From: a virus
IMG/VR virus record: IMGVR_UViG_3300013117_000346
Coordinates: 1 to 24,574 of that record
DNA length: 24,574 nucleotides
Direction: 5' to 3' (one strand)
Each line of letters opens with the position of its first letter. Position 1 is the stretch's first letter. The notes under the pieces were generated by a model. It searched no databases, had not been told where the DNA came from, and worked only from the letters and a program-made list of their open reading frames with translations. Positions 5,519-13,183 of the stretch are shown piece after piece. A program made the translations under genes and the position numbers.

Positions 5519-7113
5519 AAGTAGATCAGCAAGTACAGCTCAAACAATTGCTAGCTATTATGGGCAATATTACTGGCAACCGTAATGACTCTAATTGGAC
5601 AAATTTTGCCAGCGGTATCGGGGGTGTCCAAGATAAAAATGAACAGACCGATTTTGTAATTGGTAGTTTGGTGCCCCTTCAGACTTTTGAGTCTATGTGC
5701 CGAAAGGATGGTATTGCCAAAACTATTGTGAAAGCTCCAGCAAAAGACGCAACTAAAAACTGGATTGAACTTACCGAAGATACTGATGGTAAGATATTAC
5801 GACAACTAAAGAAACTCAAAACTAAACAAGCCTTTACACAACTTCTTACACATGCCAGAAAGTTTGGAGGTGGTGCTATTCTGTTACAAACTAAAAATGG
5901 TGGTGAATTGAAAGAACCTTTGAAACTTACTGGCTCAGCTACTAAAATAACAGGATTGAAAAACTTTTCCCGGGCTGATTTTGATATATTGGAATCAGAT
6001 ATCAATGACGACCCTAAAAGTGAATTTTATGAAGATGTAGAAATATTCAAATTGAAAAAAAGACGGGGTGACACAGTAGAAATACACCGCAGCAGGTTAC
6101 TCATCTTAAAAGGTGAGAAATTAGACCGGGTTGAAACTTTAGCAGATCCAATTGAGGAAGAATTTTGGGGAACCAGCGTATTGGAAGCAGCTATGGATGC
6201 TTTGGGCTATTACGGTGTTGCCATGAAAGCCATATCTACTATGATGCAAGAAGCCACTATTGGTAAATTTATAATGGGGGGCCTCAAAGAGTTGCTAGAT
6301 GCCATGGGCGATAATGATGCGGAAACTAGCCAGGAAGCCTGGGCAAGATTCCAAGCCCGTATAAAAGCCATGGTAATTACTAAAAGTGTGATAAACGCTA
6401 TATTATTTGATGCTGAAGCGGGGGAAGATTTTAAACGTGATAGTTTTAACTTTGCTGGAATACCTGACATAGTGGCCTTGTTTCAAATGCAGTTAGCAGG
6501 TATGAATGAAATACCTATCACCAAGTTATTCGGAAGAAGCCCTGCTGGTGAAAATTCTACGGGGGAATCAGATGCGAAAAATTATGACAATCTTTGTATA
6601 GGGCTCCAGGAAGATATTGAACCGTTGGTCCAGCAATTAGTTGATATGATTACTGGTACAGAAGATAAATATGTTGTAACTTTCAAACATCCAACACCAC
6701 CTACTCAGAAAGAGCACTTGGAAATGAAAAAACTCCAAGCTGAGATTGATAAAATACATACCGTGGATGTGCCAGCTCTGTTCCCTGAAGAAGTAAGACA
6801 AAGCCGTTATGGTAACGGTGAATGGAGTTTTAATACAGAGATTTCTGGAAAAGGCCCCGTTGGTGAACCCGGTACCGAAGGTGAGGAAGAAGGTGAAGAA
6901 GCTACAGCTGAAGATGTGGCTGAGTATTTGGAAACCATTCAAGGCTTTAATCAATCAAAATTTGATGAAAAATTGGAAGAGAAACTGGATGAAATCATTG
7001 AAGCTTTAGACAAACCGGAATTTAATGAAATTTCTAAGAATGACCGCGTGGAAGCTTTAAAAGCAAGTGGTTATTTTACCGATGAACAAATTTCAAGGAT
7101 GACCAATTCATAA
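5515..7113 (+). CDS. phage portal protein (DUF1073-like)
   Basis: Portal subunit, 532 aa, which would form the dodecameric ring at the capsid vertex through which DNA is packaged. Signs of the DUF1073-type portal family are the N-terminal segment with CRKDGIAKTIVKAPAKDATK (62-81), FGGGAILL (117-124), the WGTSVLEAAMDAL segment (218-230) and, most diagnostic, LAGMNEIPITKLFGRSPAGE followed by NSTGESDAKNYDN (about 327-359). The C-terminus after residue 400 is low-complexity and very acidic (GTEGEEEGEEATAEDVAEYL) and then charged helical. It ends at TAATGG, overlapping the next gene by one base. No ribosome site precedes 5515; a 6-codon leader ORF with a site overlaps the start. It begins the rightward head operon. 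Confidence 0.9.
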   Translation: MKVDQQVQLKQLLAIMGNITGNRNDSNWTNFASGIGGVQDKNEQTDFVIGSLVPLQTFESMCRKDGIAKTIVKAPAKDATKNWIELTEDTDGKILRQLKKLKTKQAFTQLLTHARKFGGGAILLQTKNGGELKEPLKLTGSATKITGLKNFSRADFDILESDINDDPKSEFYEDVEIFKLKKRRGDTVEIHRSRLLILKGEKLDRVETLADPIEEEFWGTSVLEAAMDALGYYGVAMKAISTMMQEATIGKFIMGGLKELLDAMGDNDAETSQEAWARFQARIKAMVITKSVINAILFDAEAGEDFKRDSFNFAGIPDIVALFQMQLAGMNEIPITKLFGRSPAGENSTGESDAKNYDNLCIGLQEDIEPLVQQLVDMITGTEDKYVVTFKHPTPPTQKEHLEMKKLQAEIDKIHTVDVPALFPEEVRQSRYGNGEWSFNTEISGKGPVGEPGTEGEEEGEEATAEDVAEYLETIQGFNQSKFDEKLEEKLDEIIEALDKPEFNEISKNDRVEALKASGYFTDEQISRMTNS

Positions 7114-8132
7114 TGGCTGTAAACCCTGAAGAAAGTTATTTGTTTGACCCTTTGGTGCGCCACAGGGCTAAAATGCCAGCCTGGAGGCGTAAGCACACAC
7201 GAGACGGCATTTACAATATCCCTTGGTTATTTCCCCGTGCTGCTGAATTAGATTATGCGAGAACACTGCGAAAATACTACAAAGTAATGATTGATGGCTT
7301 TTTGGAATTTGTTGAGCCTCAATATGATCAATGGTTAAAGGATTACAGGCAGGATGCGGAAGAGAAACAAGATGATTACCCAGGGGACCTAAAGAACCTT
7401 GTAACATTTATAAATTCAGTCCAGGAAGAAATATTTGGTGACGTTGAAGATTACCGCACAGCATACCTATTAAAGAAAGCATCCGGAATTGACAATTTTA
7501 ATGTGAGTCAATGGGGTAAATTTACCGGGGCCGTATTAGGAGCTGATGCTGCTACGGCTTTTCTTTTACCTACTGAACCTTGGTTGGATGATGTACTTAA
7601 TAGCTGGATTGAGCGTAATGAAGAACTTTGGACCAATGTAACAAAAACCTTCATTTATAGTACCACACAGATTGTACGTAACGGTGTGGAACAGGGGCTG
7701 CTGTGGACTAATACACGTAATAATTTAGTTACCACTATGAATATGCCCATGACACGGGCTAATTTGATTGCTAGGGATCAGACTGCCAAGTTGAACAGCA
7801 GCCTTTCGGAAAGGAGAATGGGTGAAGCCGGTTTGAACCTGTATAAATGGTTGACAGCCGGTGATGAAAGGGTGCGAGGGAATCCCAAAGGCAAATACCC
7901 AAAAGCTAAACCCAGCCATCACGTTATGAATGGCAAAACTGCGCGATGGGACAAAAAAGAGCTGATATCTGATGACGGAGGCAAAACCTGGCGCAAGAAA
8001 AAAGGAAAAGAAGAACCTTTGCAAGTGGGTTGGGCCGTACAATGTAGATGTACTGGCATACCTATTTTCCGGGAGCTCCTGACAGCCGCGGATAAACATA
8101 TCGACCGCAGCCCCCATTTACAGGTTGCTTAA
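7113..8132 (+). CDS. Mu gpF-like minor head / head morphogenesis protein
   Basis: Minor capsid protein, 339 aa, expected inside or near the portal vertex, as in Mu gpF and SPP1 gp7. The N-terminal half is mostly helical and charged. The diagnostic part is at the C-terminus: ARDQTAKLNSSLSERRMGEA, then YKWLTAGDERVRG, a paired His in PSHHVMNGKTARW and the closing VGWAVQCRCTGIPIF, which correspond to the usual family pattern of a GDERVR, H--M-G and (N/Q)CRC. It overlaps the portal stop by one base. Its own stop overlaps, tail to tail by 4 bases, the end of the leftward Cys-rich gene, so this transcript meets an opposing one here with no visible terminator between them. Confidence 0.88.
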   Translation: MAVNPEESYLFDPLVRHRAKMPAWRRKHTRDGIYNIPWLFPRAAELDYARTLRKYYKVMIDGFLEFVEPQYDQWLKDYRQDAEEKQDDYPGDLKNLVTFINSVQEEIFGDVEDYRTAYLLKKASGIDNFNVSQWGKFTGAVLGADAATAFLLPTEPWLDDVLNSWIERNEELWTNVTKTFIYSTTQIVRNGVEQGLLWTNTRNNLVTTMNMPMTRANLIARDQTAKLNSSLSERRMGEAGLNLYKWLTAGDERVRGNPKGKYPKAKPSHHVMNGKTARWDKKELISDDGGKTWRKKKGKEEPLQVGWAVQCRCTGIPIFRELLTAADKHIDRSPHLQVA

Positions 8133-8791
8133 TCATCCTCATCATAATCAGAAAGATATCCACCACAATGGGGACATTCAAAACCTTGTTTCATAGTTAT
8201 TTTGCCACAAGCAAGGCATTTACGGGGTTCGTCATGATTGTTCAAATTTTTTATAAAATCAGATAATTTATCTGTTTTATTTTCTCTAATTTTAATTTCA
8301 ACTTGAATGATGTCATTGATGTTTTTGGTTGACTTAGCATCAATATCAATTTTCCTTATACCCCATTCTTTGTAGCAATCAGTTACGAAAGGACAAGATT
8401 TTTTATCATTACAATCTTTGTAGTCTACTCCCATCATCTTTTTGTGTGGGCATACGGGTATTTTAGGAATCTTTGATTGATTTAACATTTCGCTAATGAA
8501 ATTATTCAAATCATTGATAACTTCATCACCTGTTTTTTCTTTCCAAGTTTTGCTTGTTTTCTCTCCGGGCATTGTGCGAGGTTTATCAATGTCAACTGGA
8601 TCATCAATAATAACCATATCAAAATTTTTCCCAGTATTGTCAGGTTTTTTCCTAGTATCTCCATAAATAGGGCAATAACCTTCACAAGGATCTAAACCAC
8701 CAGCACAACCCTTAAAACAACCTTCAGCTTGTTTAGTTGTCATATCCAAGCAATCTTCATCGAAATCGTCACAGATATAATGTTTTTTCAT
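8129..8791 (-). CDS. cysteine-rich zinc-ribbon protein, 220 aa
   Basis: Leftward gene inserted inside the rightward head operon. The N-terminus carries a Cys cluster (ICDD, EDCLDM, GCFKGCAGG, DPCEGYCPIY; residues 7-40), the middle has CPHKKM, KDCNDKKSCPFVTDCYKEW, and the C-terminus ends in a classic zinc ribbon, CLACG then CPHCGG, followed by DYDEDD. Three Cys clusters suggest several bound metals. I recognise no family; a nucleic-acid or protein-binding regulator is possible. It lies 6 bases downstream of the lipoprotein gene, and the lipoprotein's TAG stop is in the same frame as this ATG. Its end overlaps the Mu F-like gene's end. It is probably an accessory (moron-like) gene rather than a structural one. 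Confidence 0.7.
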   Translation of the reverse strand: MKKHYICDDFDEDCLDMTTKQAEGCFKGCAGGLDPCEGYCPIYGDTRKKPDNTGKNFDMVIIDDPVDIDKPRTMPGEKTSKTWKEKTGDEVINDLNNFISEMLNQSKIPKIPVCPHKKMMGVDYKDCNDKKSCPFVTDCYKEWGIRKIDIDAKSTKNINDIIQVEIKIRENKTDKLSDFIKNLNNHDEPRKCLACGKITMKQGFECPHCGGYLSDYDEDD

Positions 8792-8797
8792 AATACC

Positions 8798-9037
8798 CTA
8801 TCTTATCCTAACATACTGAATGATAGTATCAGTTTGGAAAATGGTATCTGTTACAAATACACTATCTAGCACAAAAAGTGTGTCTGTAACATATATACTG
8901 TCATAAAGTATTCCTGGGTAATTTTCCAACTCAGGGCATTCTCCAAAAGGCTCTGGGTAATTCTCCCCTGCGTTATTGATTTCGGCTACAGTACAAGCAG
9001 CTAATAATGATACAAGTATCAACAGTAATAATTGCAT
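8798..9037 (-). CDS. small lipoprotein with VTDT repeats, 79 aa
   Basis: Leftward gene with a strong AAAGGAG ribosome site. Residues 1-14 form a hydrophobic signal (MQLLLLILVSLLAA) ending in a lipobox at Cys15 (LAAC), so the product should be lipid-anchored in the host envelope. The mature part has near-repeats SIYVTDTLFVLDSVFVTDTI followed by FQTDTII, an alternating beta-like pattern that I have seen in small phage lipoproteins. Possible roles are superinfection exclusion or an outer-membrane spanin, but no inner-membrane partner is visible here, so the role is open. It ends in TAG at 8798-8800, and the frame after it reads G-I into the next gene's ATG. Confidence 0.65.
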   Translation of the reverse strand: MQLLLLILVSLLAACTVAEINNAGENYPEPFGECPELENYPGILYDSIYVTDTLFVLDSVFVTDTIFQTDTIIQYVRIR

Positions 9038-9084
9038 ATTGTTCTCCTTTTGTTATTGGTTATAATATAAACAGTTTTTCATTA

Positions 9085-9119
9085 AAACCTAATACTTTTT
9101 TAAAAAAGTTACACTTTTT
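9085..9119. repeat. 35-bp perfect repeat, copy 2, with 16-bp palindrome
   Basis: Identical over 35 bases to 5377-5411. The palindrome is at 9094-9109 and a third half-site ACTTTTT at 9113-9119. In both copies the minus strand continues about 15 bases beyond the repeat to TATATT (here TTTATATTATAA), a possible -10-like element for the leftward gene. It lies 48 bases upstream of the lipoprotein start. Confidence 0.8.
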
Positions 9120-9158
9120 GTTAAAAAAATCAATAATCAACTGATACCTCCTTTTAAA

Positions 9159-9211
9159 TAGTAAAAGTTTACAAACTATTAAAATTAATTTTGATATATA
9201 AACTTTTACTA
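9159..9211. promoter_or_regulatory. 13-bp inverted repeat, operator-like
   Basis: The arms TAGTAAAAGTTTA (9159-9171) and TAAACTTTTACTA (9199-9211) are perfect reverse complements separated by 27 AT-rich bases. Each arm itself holds a near-palindrome (GTAAA-AG-TTTAC in the left one). It lies just before the ribosome site of the rightward 32-aa ORF and the protease gene, so it is placed like a two-site operator or a cruciform in the rightward promoter. Confidence 0.6.
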
Positions 9212-9227
9212 AACATCCGGAGTTGTG

Positions 9228-9326
9228 GTGAAAGAATTCAAAACTGCTGACAGCAGGGTTCTGCCAAAAACGGAAAAGCCAAAAGAAAAACCTGTCATTA
9301 ATAAAAATGAGGTGCGTAATGGCTAA
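9228..9326 (+). CDS. 32-aa Lys/Pro-rich peptide before protease
   Basis: This small ORF starts with GTG at 9228 (or at the adjacent GTG 9225), 5 bases after GGAG, and ends in TAA at 9324-9326, overlapping the protease start by 8 bases. It reads KEFKTADSRVLPKTEKPKE then KPVINKNEVRNG, a charged, probably unstructured peptide. The ribosome site and coupling overlap favour a real gene; function unknown. Confidence 0.5.
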   Translation: MKEFKTADSRVLPKTEKPKEKPVINKNEVRNG

Positions 9327-10686
9327 ATTAAATTCATTATTTGATGAAGAACTTATTGTTACATCGTCTTTTCGCACAGATAGTGCTGATTCCAAATTTC
9401 GTACAGATAATGTAGATCGGGTAGACCTTATAGGTGGTATAGTTAATGATGGCCAGGAAGGTGAATGGTTTGAAGACTATTCAAATGAATGGAAAAAGTT
9501 TGATTATACTCCTTTAAAGAAAAATGATGATGGCTTTTTGGTGGGCCGGGCCGTGGCCACTACCATTGGGGTTTTCTCTTATAGAAGGGAAGATGGTTCA
9601 ATCAGAAAAGAACTCAGAGCCCCAGAGCACGTTTTTCACCCTGACAGCCTAGCAACATTGAAAATGACTCCACTTACTAATAATCATCCTACAGAGCGGG
9701 TTACTGCTGATAATCGGGATAAATATAGTGTTGGTAATTTAGGAGAAAACGTTGTCCAGGACCAGTTGCACGGATTTGTTTCAGTACCTTTATCTATTCA
9801 ACAAAAAGATGCCGTGTCTGATGTGGAAGGTGGAAAACGCGGTTTATCTTGCGGATATACCACAGATGTAGTGGAACGGCCTGGTGTTTGGGGTGGTGTG
9901 CGTTATGACGCAATACAGACCAATATCCGTTATAATCATTTGGCTATTGTTGACGAAGGCCGCGCAGGAGATGACGCTGTTTTGAAAATGGACGGTGTTA
10001 TGATGTTAATTGAAATAACTGAGGACCCTGACAAAGATGAAGGAAAAGACGGGTGCGCAAAACATAAACGTAAATCAACCAGTAAAACCAAAAAAGACAC
10101 AGGAGGAAAGAGGATGGAACGTAAAATTGATGGAATCACCCTTGATGGTGATGACAAACTTTTCGAACATCTTGATGCCGCTGTGGACCGTGCTGAAAAA
10201 GCTGAATCTGCTAAGCAGACAGCAGATGAAGCATTGGATACAGCACAGAAAGAAAGTGAAACTCTGCAAGGTAAATTCGACCAGGCAGAAAAAACTATTG
10301 AAGAGCTAAATGGCAAGCTTGATAATAGTGTTTCAAAAGATGACATTGAAGCTTATGTAGCAGAAGCTAAAAAGCTTGATGACGCAATTGAACAATCAGA
10401 AGCTAAAGTTGATGCCAGTGCTTCAGAATTGGACAAGAAAAAAGCAGTAATTATTGCTTTAGATTCTAGCGCCAAAGAAGATCTGGAAGGCAAAAGTGAT
10501 GCTTTTATTGAAGGTGCGTTTGAAATGGCAGTTAAAAAACTTGATGGGCTCCAAAAAGCCGACAAGAAAAATGCCACTAAACTTAAAACCGAGCCAGCCC
10601 CGAAAGCTGACGGCAAAGAACCCGAAAAAACCCCTGAGCAAAAGCTTGATGTAAAGCTCAGAAACAAATATAAAGGAGACAAATAA
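9319..10686 (+). CDS. prohead protease (DUF2213-like) fused to scaffold
   Basis: Head maturation protease with a scaffolding tail, 455 aa from the start chosen here. I prefer the ATG at 9319 (MAKLNSLF) because GAGGTG lies about 5 bases before it; an in-frame ATG at 9307 would add four residues. The N-terminal 215 residues match the DUF2213 pattern: DGFLVGRAVATTIGVFSY, RAPEHVFHPDSLATLKMTPL, TNNHPTERV, GKRGLSCGYTTDV and RYNHLAIVDEGRAGDDA, with His and Ser candidates for catalysis (Asn-Asn-His-Pro, Arg-Gly-Leu-Ser). From about 250 on it is Lys/Glu/Ala-rich coiled coil (AVDRAEKAESAKQTADEALD) typical of a scaffold, ending in a charged tail. Joining protease and scaffold in one chain explains the absence of a separate scaffold gene. 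Confidence 0.85.
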   Translation: MAKLNSLFDEELIVTSSFRTDSADSKFRTDNVDRVDLIGGIVNDGQEGEWFEDYSNEWKKFDYTPLKKNDDGFLVGRAVATTIGVFSYRREDGSIRKELRAPEHVFHPDSLATLKMTPLTNNHPTERVTADNRDKYSVGNLGENVVQDQLHGFVSVPLSIQQKDAVSDVEGGKRGLSCGYTTDVVERPGVWGGVRYDAIQTNIRYNHLAIVDEGRAGDDAVLKMDGVMMLIEITEDPDKDEGKDGCAKHKRKSTSKTKKDTGGKRMERKIDGITLDGDDKLFEHLDAAVDRAEKAESAKQTADEALDTAQKESETLQGKFDQAEKTIEELNGKLDNSVSKDDIEAYVAEAKKLDDAIEQSEAKVDASASELDKKKAVIIALDSSAKEDLEGKSDAFIEGAFEMAVKKLDGLQKADKKNATKLKTEPAPKADGKEPEKTPEQKLDVKLRNKYKGDK

Positions 10687-11462
10687 TGGCTATTCCACGC
10701 GGTGAATGGGGCTATATTGAGGCAGCCAGAGCTGGTATGCCTTTTGGTAACGGTCCCAAAGAGAATATAAGCAGAACGGTGATTGGTGTTAATGATATAC
10801 CATTTGGCCGAATGGCTTTTGCCTATAAAGGCGATGATCACAATGTGCTTTTGCCTGTGGCTGATACTAACACCCTTACTTTGGATGGGGTGCTGGTTGA
10901 AGATAATGTAATTACTTTGACCATTAATGGTGTAGCGTATGCTGAAACCTGGGACACTGATTCTCCAACTACTTTGGATAATTTGGTGGATCAGCTGAAT
11001 GCTGCTGATGCTATTTATTCAGCAAGTGTTGCAACACTGGTTCTAACCATAACAACTAAAGCAGCTGCTATTACTGCTACAGGTGTTATTACTTTAGGTG
11101 CTTCACAAGCAACTATTACTCCCGGTACAGCAGCCGTTTCTGGTGAGCTTATTATGGTTGGGCCAGCTATTGCCCTCCAAAAAGGAACACAATCACCTAC
11201 TTATGATGATGCTTCTTACGCTCCTGCTGAAGTTGCTTCTCTTATGAGTCTGGGTGATATAGTAATAGAAACTGACGATACAGCACCAGATGCCAATACT
11301 ATTTGTAAGGTTCTTGTGAGTGTTGTTGGAGTTGGTAAATTTACCAGTAATGACACATCAAGTAACGCAGTAGCAATACAGGCTGTATTTAAAGAGTCTG
11401 TGCCTGATTCATCAACTTTGTTTGTAGTTCACCTCCAGGGTGGCGCAACACCAATCGCTTAA
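10686..11462 (+). CDS. capsid decoration/cement-like structural protein with inserted beta domain
   Basis: 258-aa virion protein between protease and major capsid protein, the position of a decoration or cement protein. The two outer parts (1-60: RGEWGYIEAARAGMPFGNGP; 150-258: ELIMVGPAIALQKGTQSPTY, SLMSLGDIVIETDDTAPDAN) look like one fold, interrupted at about 63-147 by a beta-rich module with NVITLTINGVAYAETW, then TLDNLVDQLNAAD and TLVLTITTK. A similar module appears in the connector, sheath and baseplate J proteins of this window. AAAGGAG precedes the start, which overlaps the protease stop (TAATGG). The family assignment rests on position and composition. Confidence 0.7.
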   Translation: MAIPRGEWGYIEAARAGMPFGNGPKENISRTVIGVNDIPFGRMAFAYKGDDHNVLLPVADTNTLTLDGVLVEDNVITLTINGVAYAETWDTDSPTTLDNLVDQLNAADAIYSASVATLVLTITTKAAAITATGVITLGASQATITPGTAAVSGELIMVGPAIALQKGTQSPTYDDASYAPAEVASLMSLGDIVIETDDTAPDANTICKVLVSVVGVGKFTSNDTSSNAVAIQAVFKESVPDSSTLFVVHLQGGATPIA

Positions 11463-11475
11463 GGAGGGATTGAAA

Positions 11476-12498
11476 ATGAAAGGAATGAAACTGGATGCAG
11501 TTCCCGAATATCTGAGTAACATGAAAGTAAATCTCAACTTTGATGCTGCTGCTTTTGAGGGAGTGATCCGACAAGATGAAAGTACACAAAACCTGGTTCT
11601 TGATAGCCAGGGGCAAGTGTTCTTTAAGCGCCAATTGGAGCTTATAAAATCCGAAACTTTTGATTATGAATATCATGAGTTGAAAGCTGATAAGTTTTTG
11701 CCTGTAGATACTGAGGGAGACCTTGGTGTTGAAACAATCACTTATCGTAAATTCAGCAAACGTGGTTATGCGAAAATAATTTCAGATTTCGCAACTGATA
11801 TACCACGTGTTGACGTTCTGGGTGAAGAAGTTACCGTGAATATTAAAACTGTGGCAGCTGCTTATGGTTATAATATTTTTGAGATCGCAAGAGCTCAAAG
11901 AGCAAACTTCAATCTACAGAGCAAACGCGCTGAAACTGCTACTGAAGCAATTGTTCAACGTTTGGACCGGGCTGCTTGGTTTGGTTCTGCTGAAGACAAC
12001 CTTCAGGGCTTTTTCGATTATCCTGGTATTCTTGAATATATTGTCCCAAATGGAGCTGCTGCTGCTACTGAATTCAGTACCAAAACTTCAGCTGAAATCC
12101 TTTTGGATCTCAATAGCCTGGTACGTTTGGTCAAAACCACTACCAGAGGCAAAAGAGTTGTTAACCAAGTTCTTATGCCTATTGACCAGTTTGAATTGAT
12201 TTCTGAGAAACAAAACAGTACAGCTTCTGATGTTACTGTTCTTGAATTCTTTAAGAAAACTCACCCAGAAGTATCTATTGATTGGCTGGATGAGCTTAAA
12301 GAAGCTGGAACCGGTGGTGCAGACATGATGATGGGTTATGTGAAAAATTCACGTAATGTGGCTCAATATCGTCCTGTACCTATGATGACCATGCCTCAGG
12401 AATACAAAAACATGGAGTACGTTGTAACTCAAATTTCACGTACTGGTGGTGTAGTTGTTTATTATCCTCAATCAGTTGTTAAAGCTTCAGGCATTTAA
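11476..12498 (+). CDS. major capsid protein (DUF2184-like)
   Basis: Main capsid shell subunit, 340 aa. The start is set at 11476 because AAGGAGGG at 11461-11468 lies 7 bases before it; an in-frame ATG at 11440, inside the previous gene, has no such site. Recognisable features of the DUF2184-type coat are the N-terminal linker (AFEGVIRQDESTQNLV), QRLDRAAWFGSAEDNLQGFF followed by DYPGILEYIVPNG, a long helix-rich P-domain with LLDLNSLVRLVKTTTRGKRV, NQVLMPIDQFELI, and a C-terminal VYYPQSVVKASGI. It is the expected product at this place in the operon, and the strong ribosome site fits a highly made protein. It probably adopts the HK97 fold. Confidence 0.86.
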   Translation: MKGMKLDAVPEYLSNMKVNLNFDAAAFEGVIRQDESTQNLVLDSQGQVFFKRQLELIKSETFDYEYHELKADKFLPVDTEGDLGVETITYRKFSKRGYAKIISDFATDIPRVDVLGEEVTVNIKTVAAAYGYNIFEIARAQRANFNLQSKRAETATEAIVQRLDRAAWFGSAEDNLQGFFDYPGILEYIVPNGAAAATEFSTKTSAEILLDLNSLVRLVKTTTRGKRVVNQVLMPIDQFELISEKQNSTASDVTVLEFFKKTHPEVSIDWLDELKEAGTGGADMMMGYVKNSRNVAQYRPVPMMTMPQEYKNMEYVVTQISRTGGVVVYYPQSVVKASGI

Positions 12499-12543
12499 CA
12501 TTTGTTAAAGAGGTAGGGATTTAACAGAAAGGATGGCATTAAA

Positions 12544-13173
12544 ATGGATAATATAATAATCATAAACAGAAAAAAAGGGAACGGCCTGATTGGCCTTTCC
12601 CATAAAAAGAAAGAGTACAAACTTTATGCGGGACATAACGAGCTCCCAGTTGAAGTTTGGGAAAGTTTGCGGAAACTAGCAGTTGTTCAGTATTACATAC
12701 GAAAACGAGTGCTGGAAGAAGTGAACGTGAAAGAAATAAAAGAGCCCACAACTCAGGAGCTTTCTAAATATTTGTCTTTGGATGAATTTTGCGATGCTAT
12801 TGCTCCCGGGGAATTAGGTATAAAACCTGAAGCAGGTGGTCATTATTTAGTTACTCTTTCTGAAGATGTTCAAAAAGTTGCCGGTAATTTGCGTGTATTC
12901 CGCGTAAAGGCTTCTGATGAAGATGTCAGATTAAAAGCATATGCTGCTTATATGAAGAGTATGGGAGGCAGACCCAATGTGAAAATTTCTATTAAGAAAT
13001 TGGAATCATTGGATGCCGAACAGGTTGAAGAAATCATTAAAGATACCTTCAACCCTGATACTCTTAAAAGCTGGAAAAAGAATCTCAAAAAAGATTCTTA
13101 CAAAGCTTTGGTATTTGAACAGGAAAAAGCTATTAATGATTACAAAGGTCCCAAAAGCGATTTGGATGACTAA
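12544..13173 (+). CDS. hypothetical virion-operon protein, 209 aa
   Basis: I do not recognise this protein. It lies between the major capsid and the DUF4054-like connector, a place where related phages carry small head or head-tail proteins. The N-terminal 60 residues (NIIIINRKKGNGLIGLSHKK, YKLYAGHNELPVEVWESLRK) look like a compact beta-alpha domain of the kind seen in head-fibre or cement proteins. The middle is charged, and the C-terminal 80 residues are helical and lysine-rich (MGGRPNVKISIKKLESLDAE, IIKDTFNPDTLKSWKKNLKK). AAAGGATG precedes the start by 9 bases. It is 45 bases after the capsid gene. Confidence 0.6.
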   Translation: MDNIIIINRKKGNGLIGLSHKKKEYKLYAGHNELPVEVWESLRKLAVVQYYIRKRVLEEVNVKEIKEPTTQELSKYLSLDEFCDAIAPGELGIKPEAGGHYLVTLSEDVQKVAGNLRVFRVKASDEDVRLKAYAAYMKSMGGRPNVKISIKKLESLDAEQVEEIIKDTFNPDTLKSWKKNLKKDSYKALVFEQEKAINDYKGPKSDLDD

Positions 13174-13183
13174 AGGATAAATG

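Noticed and set aside
9936-10841. Several leftward ORFs opposite the protease/scaffold gene
   Set aside because: They are Ser/Phe-rich shadows of a Lys/Glu-rich coding region and have no own signals.
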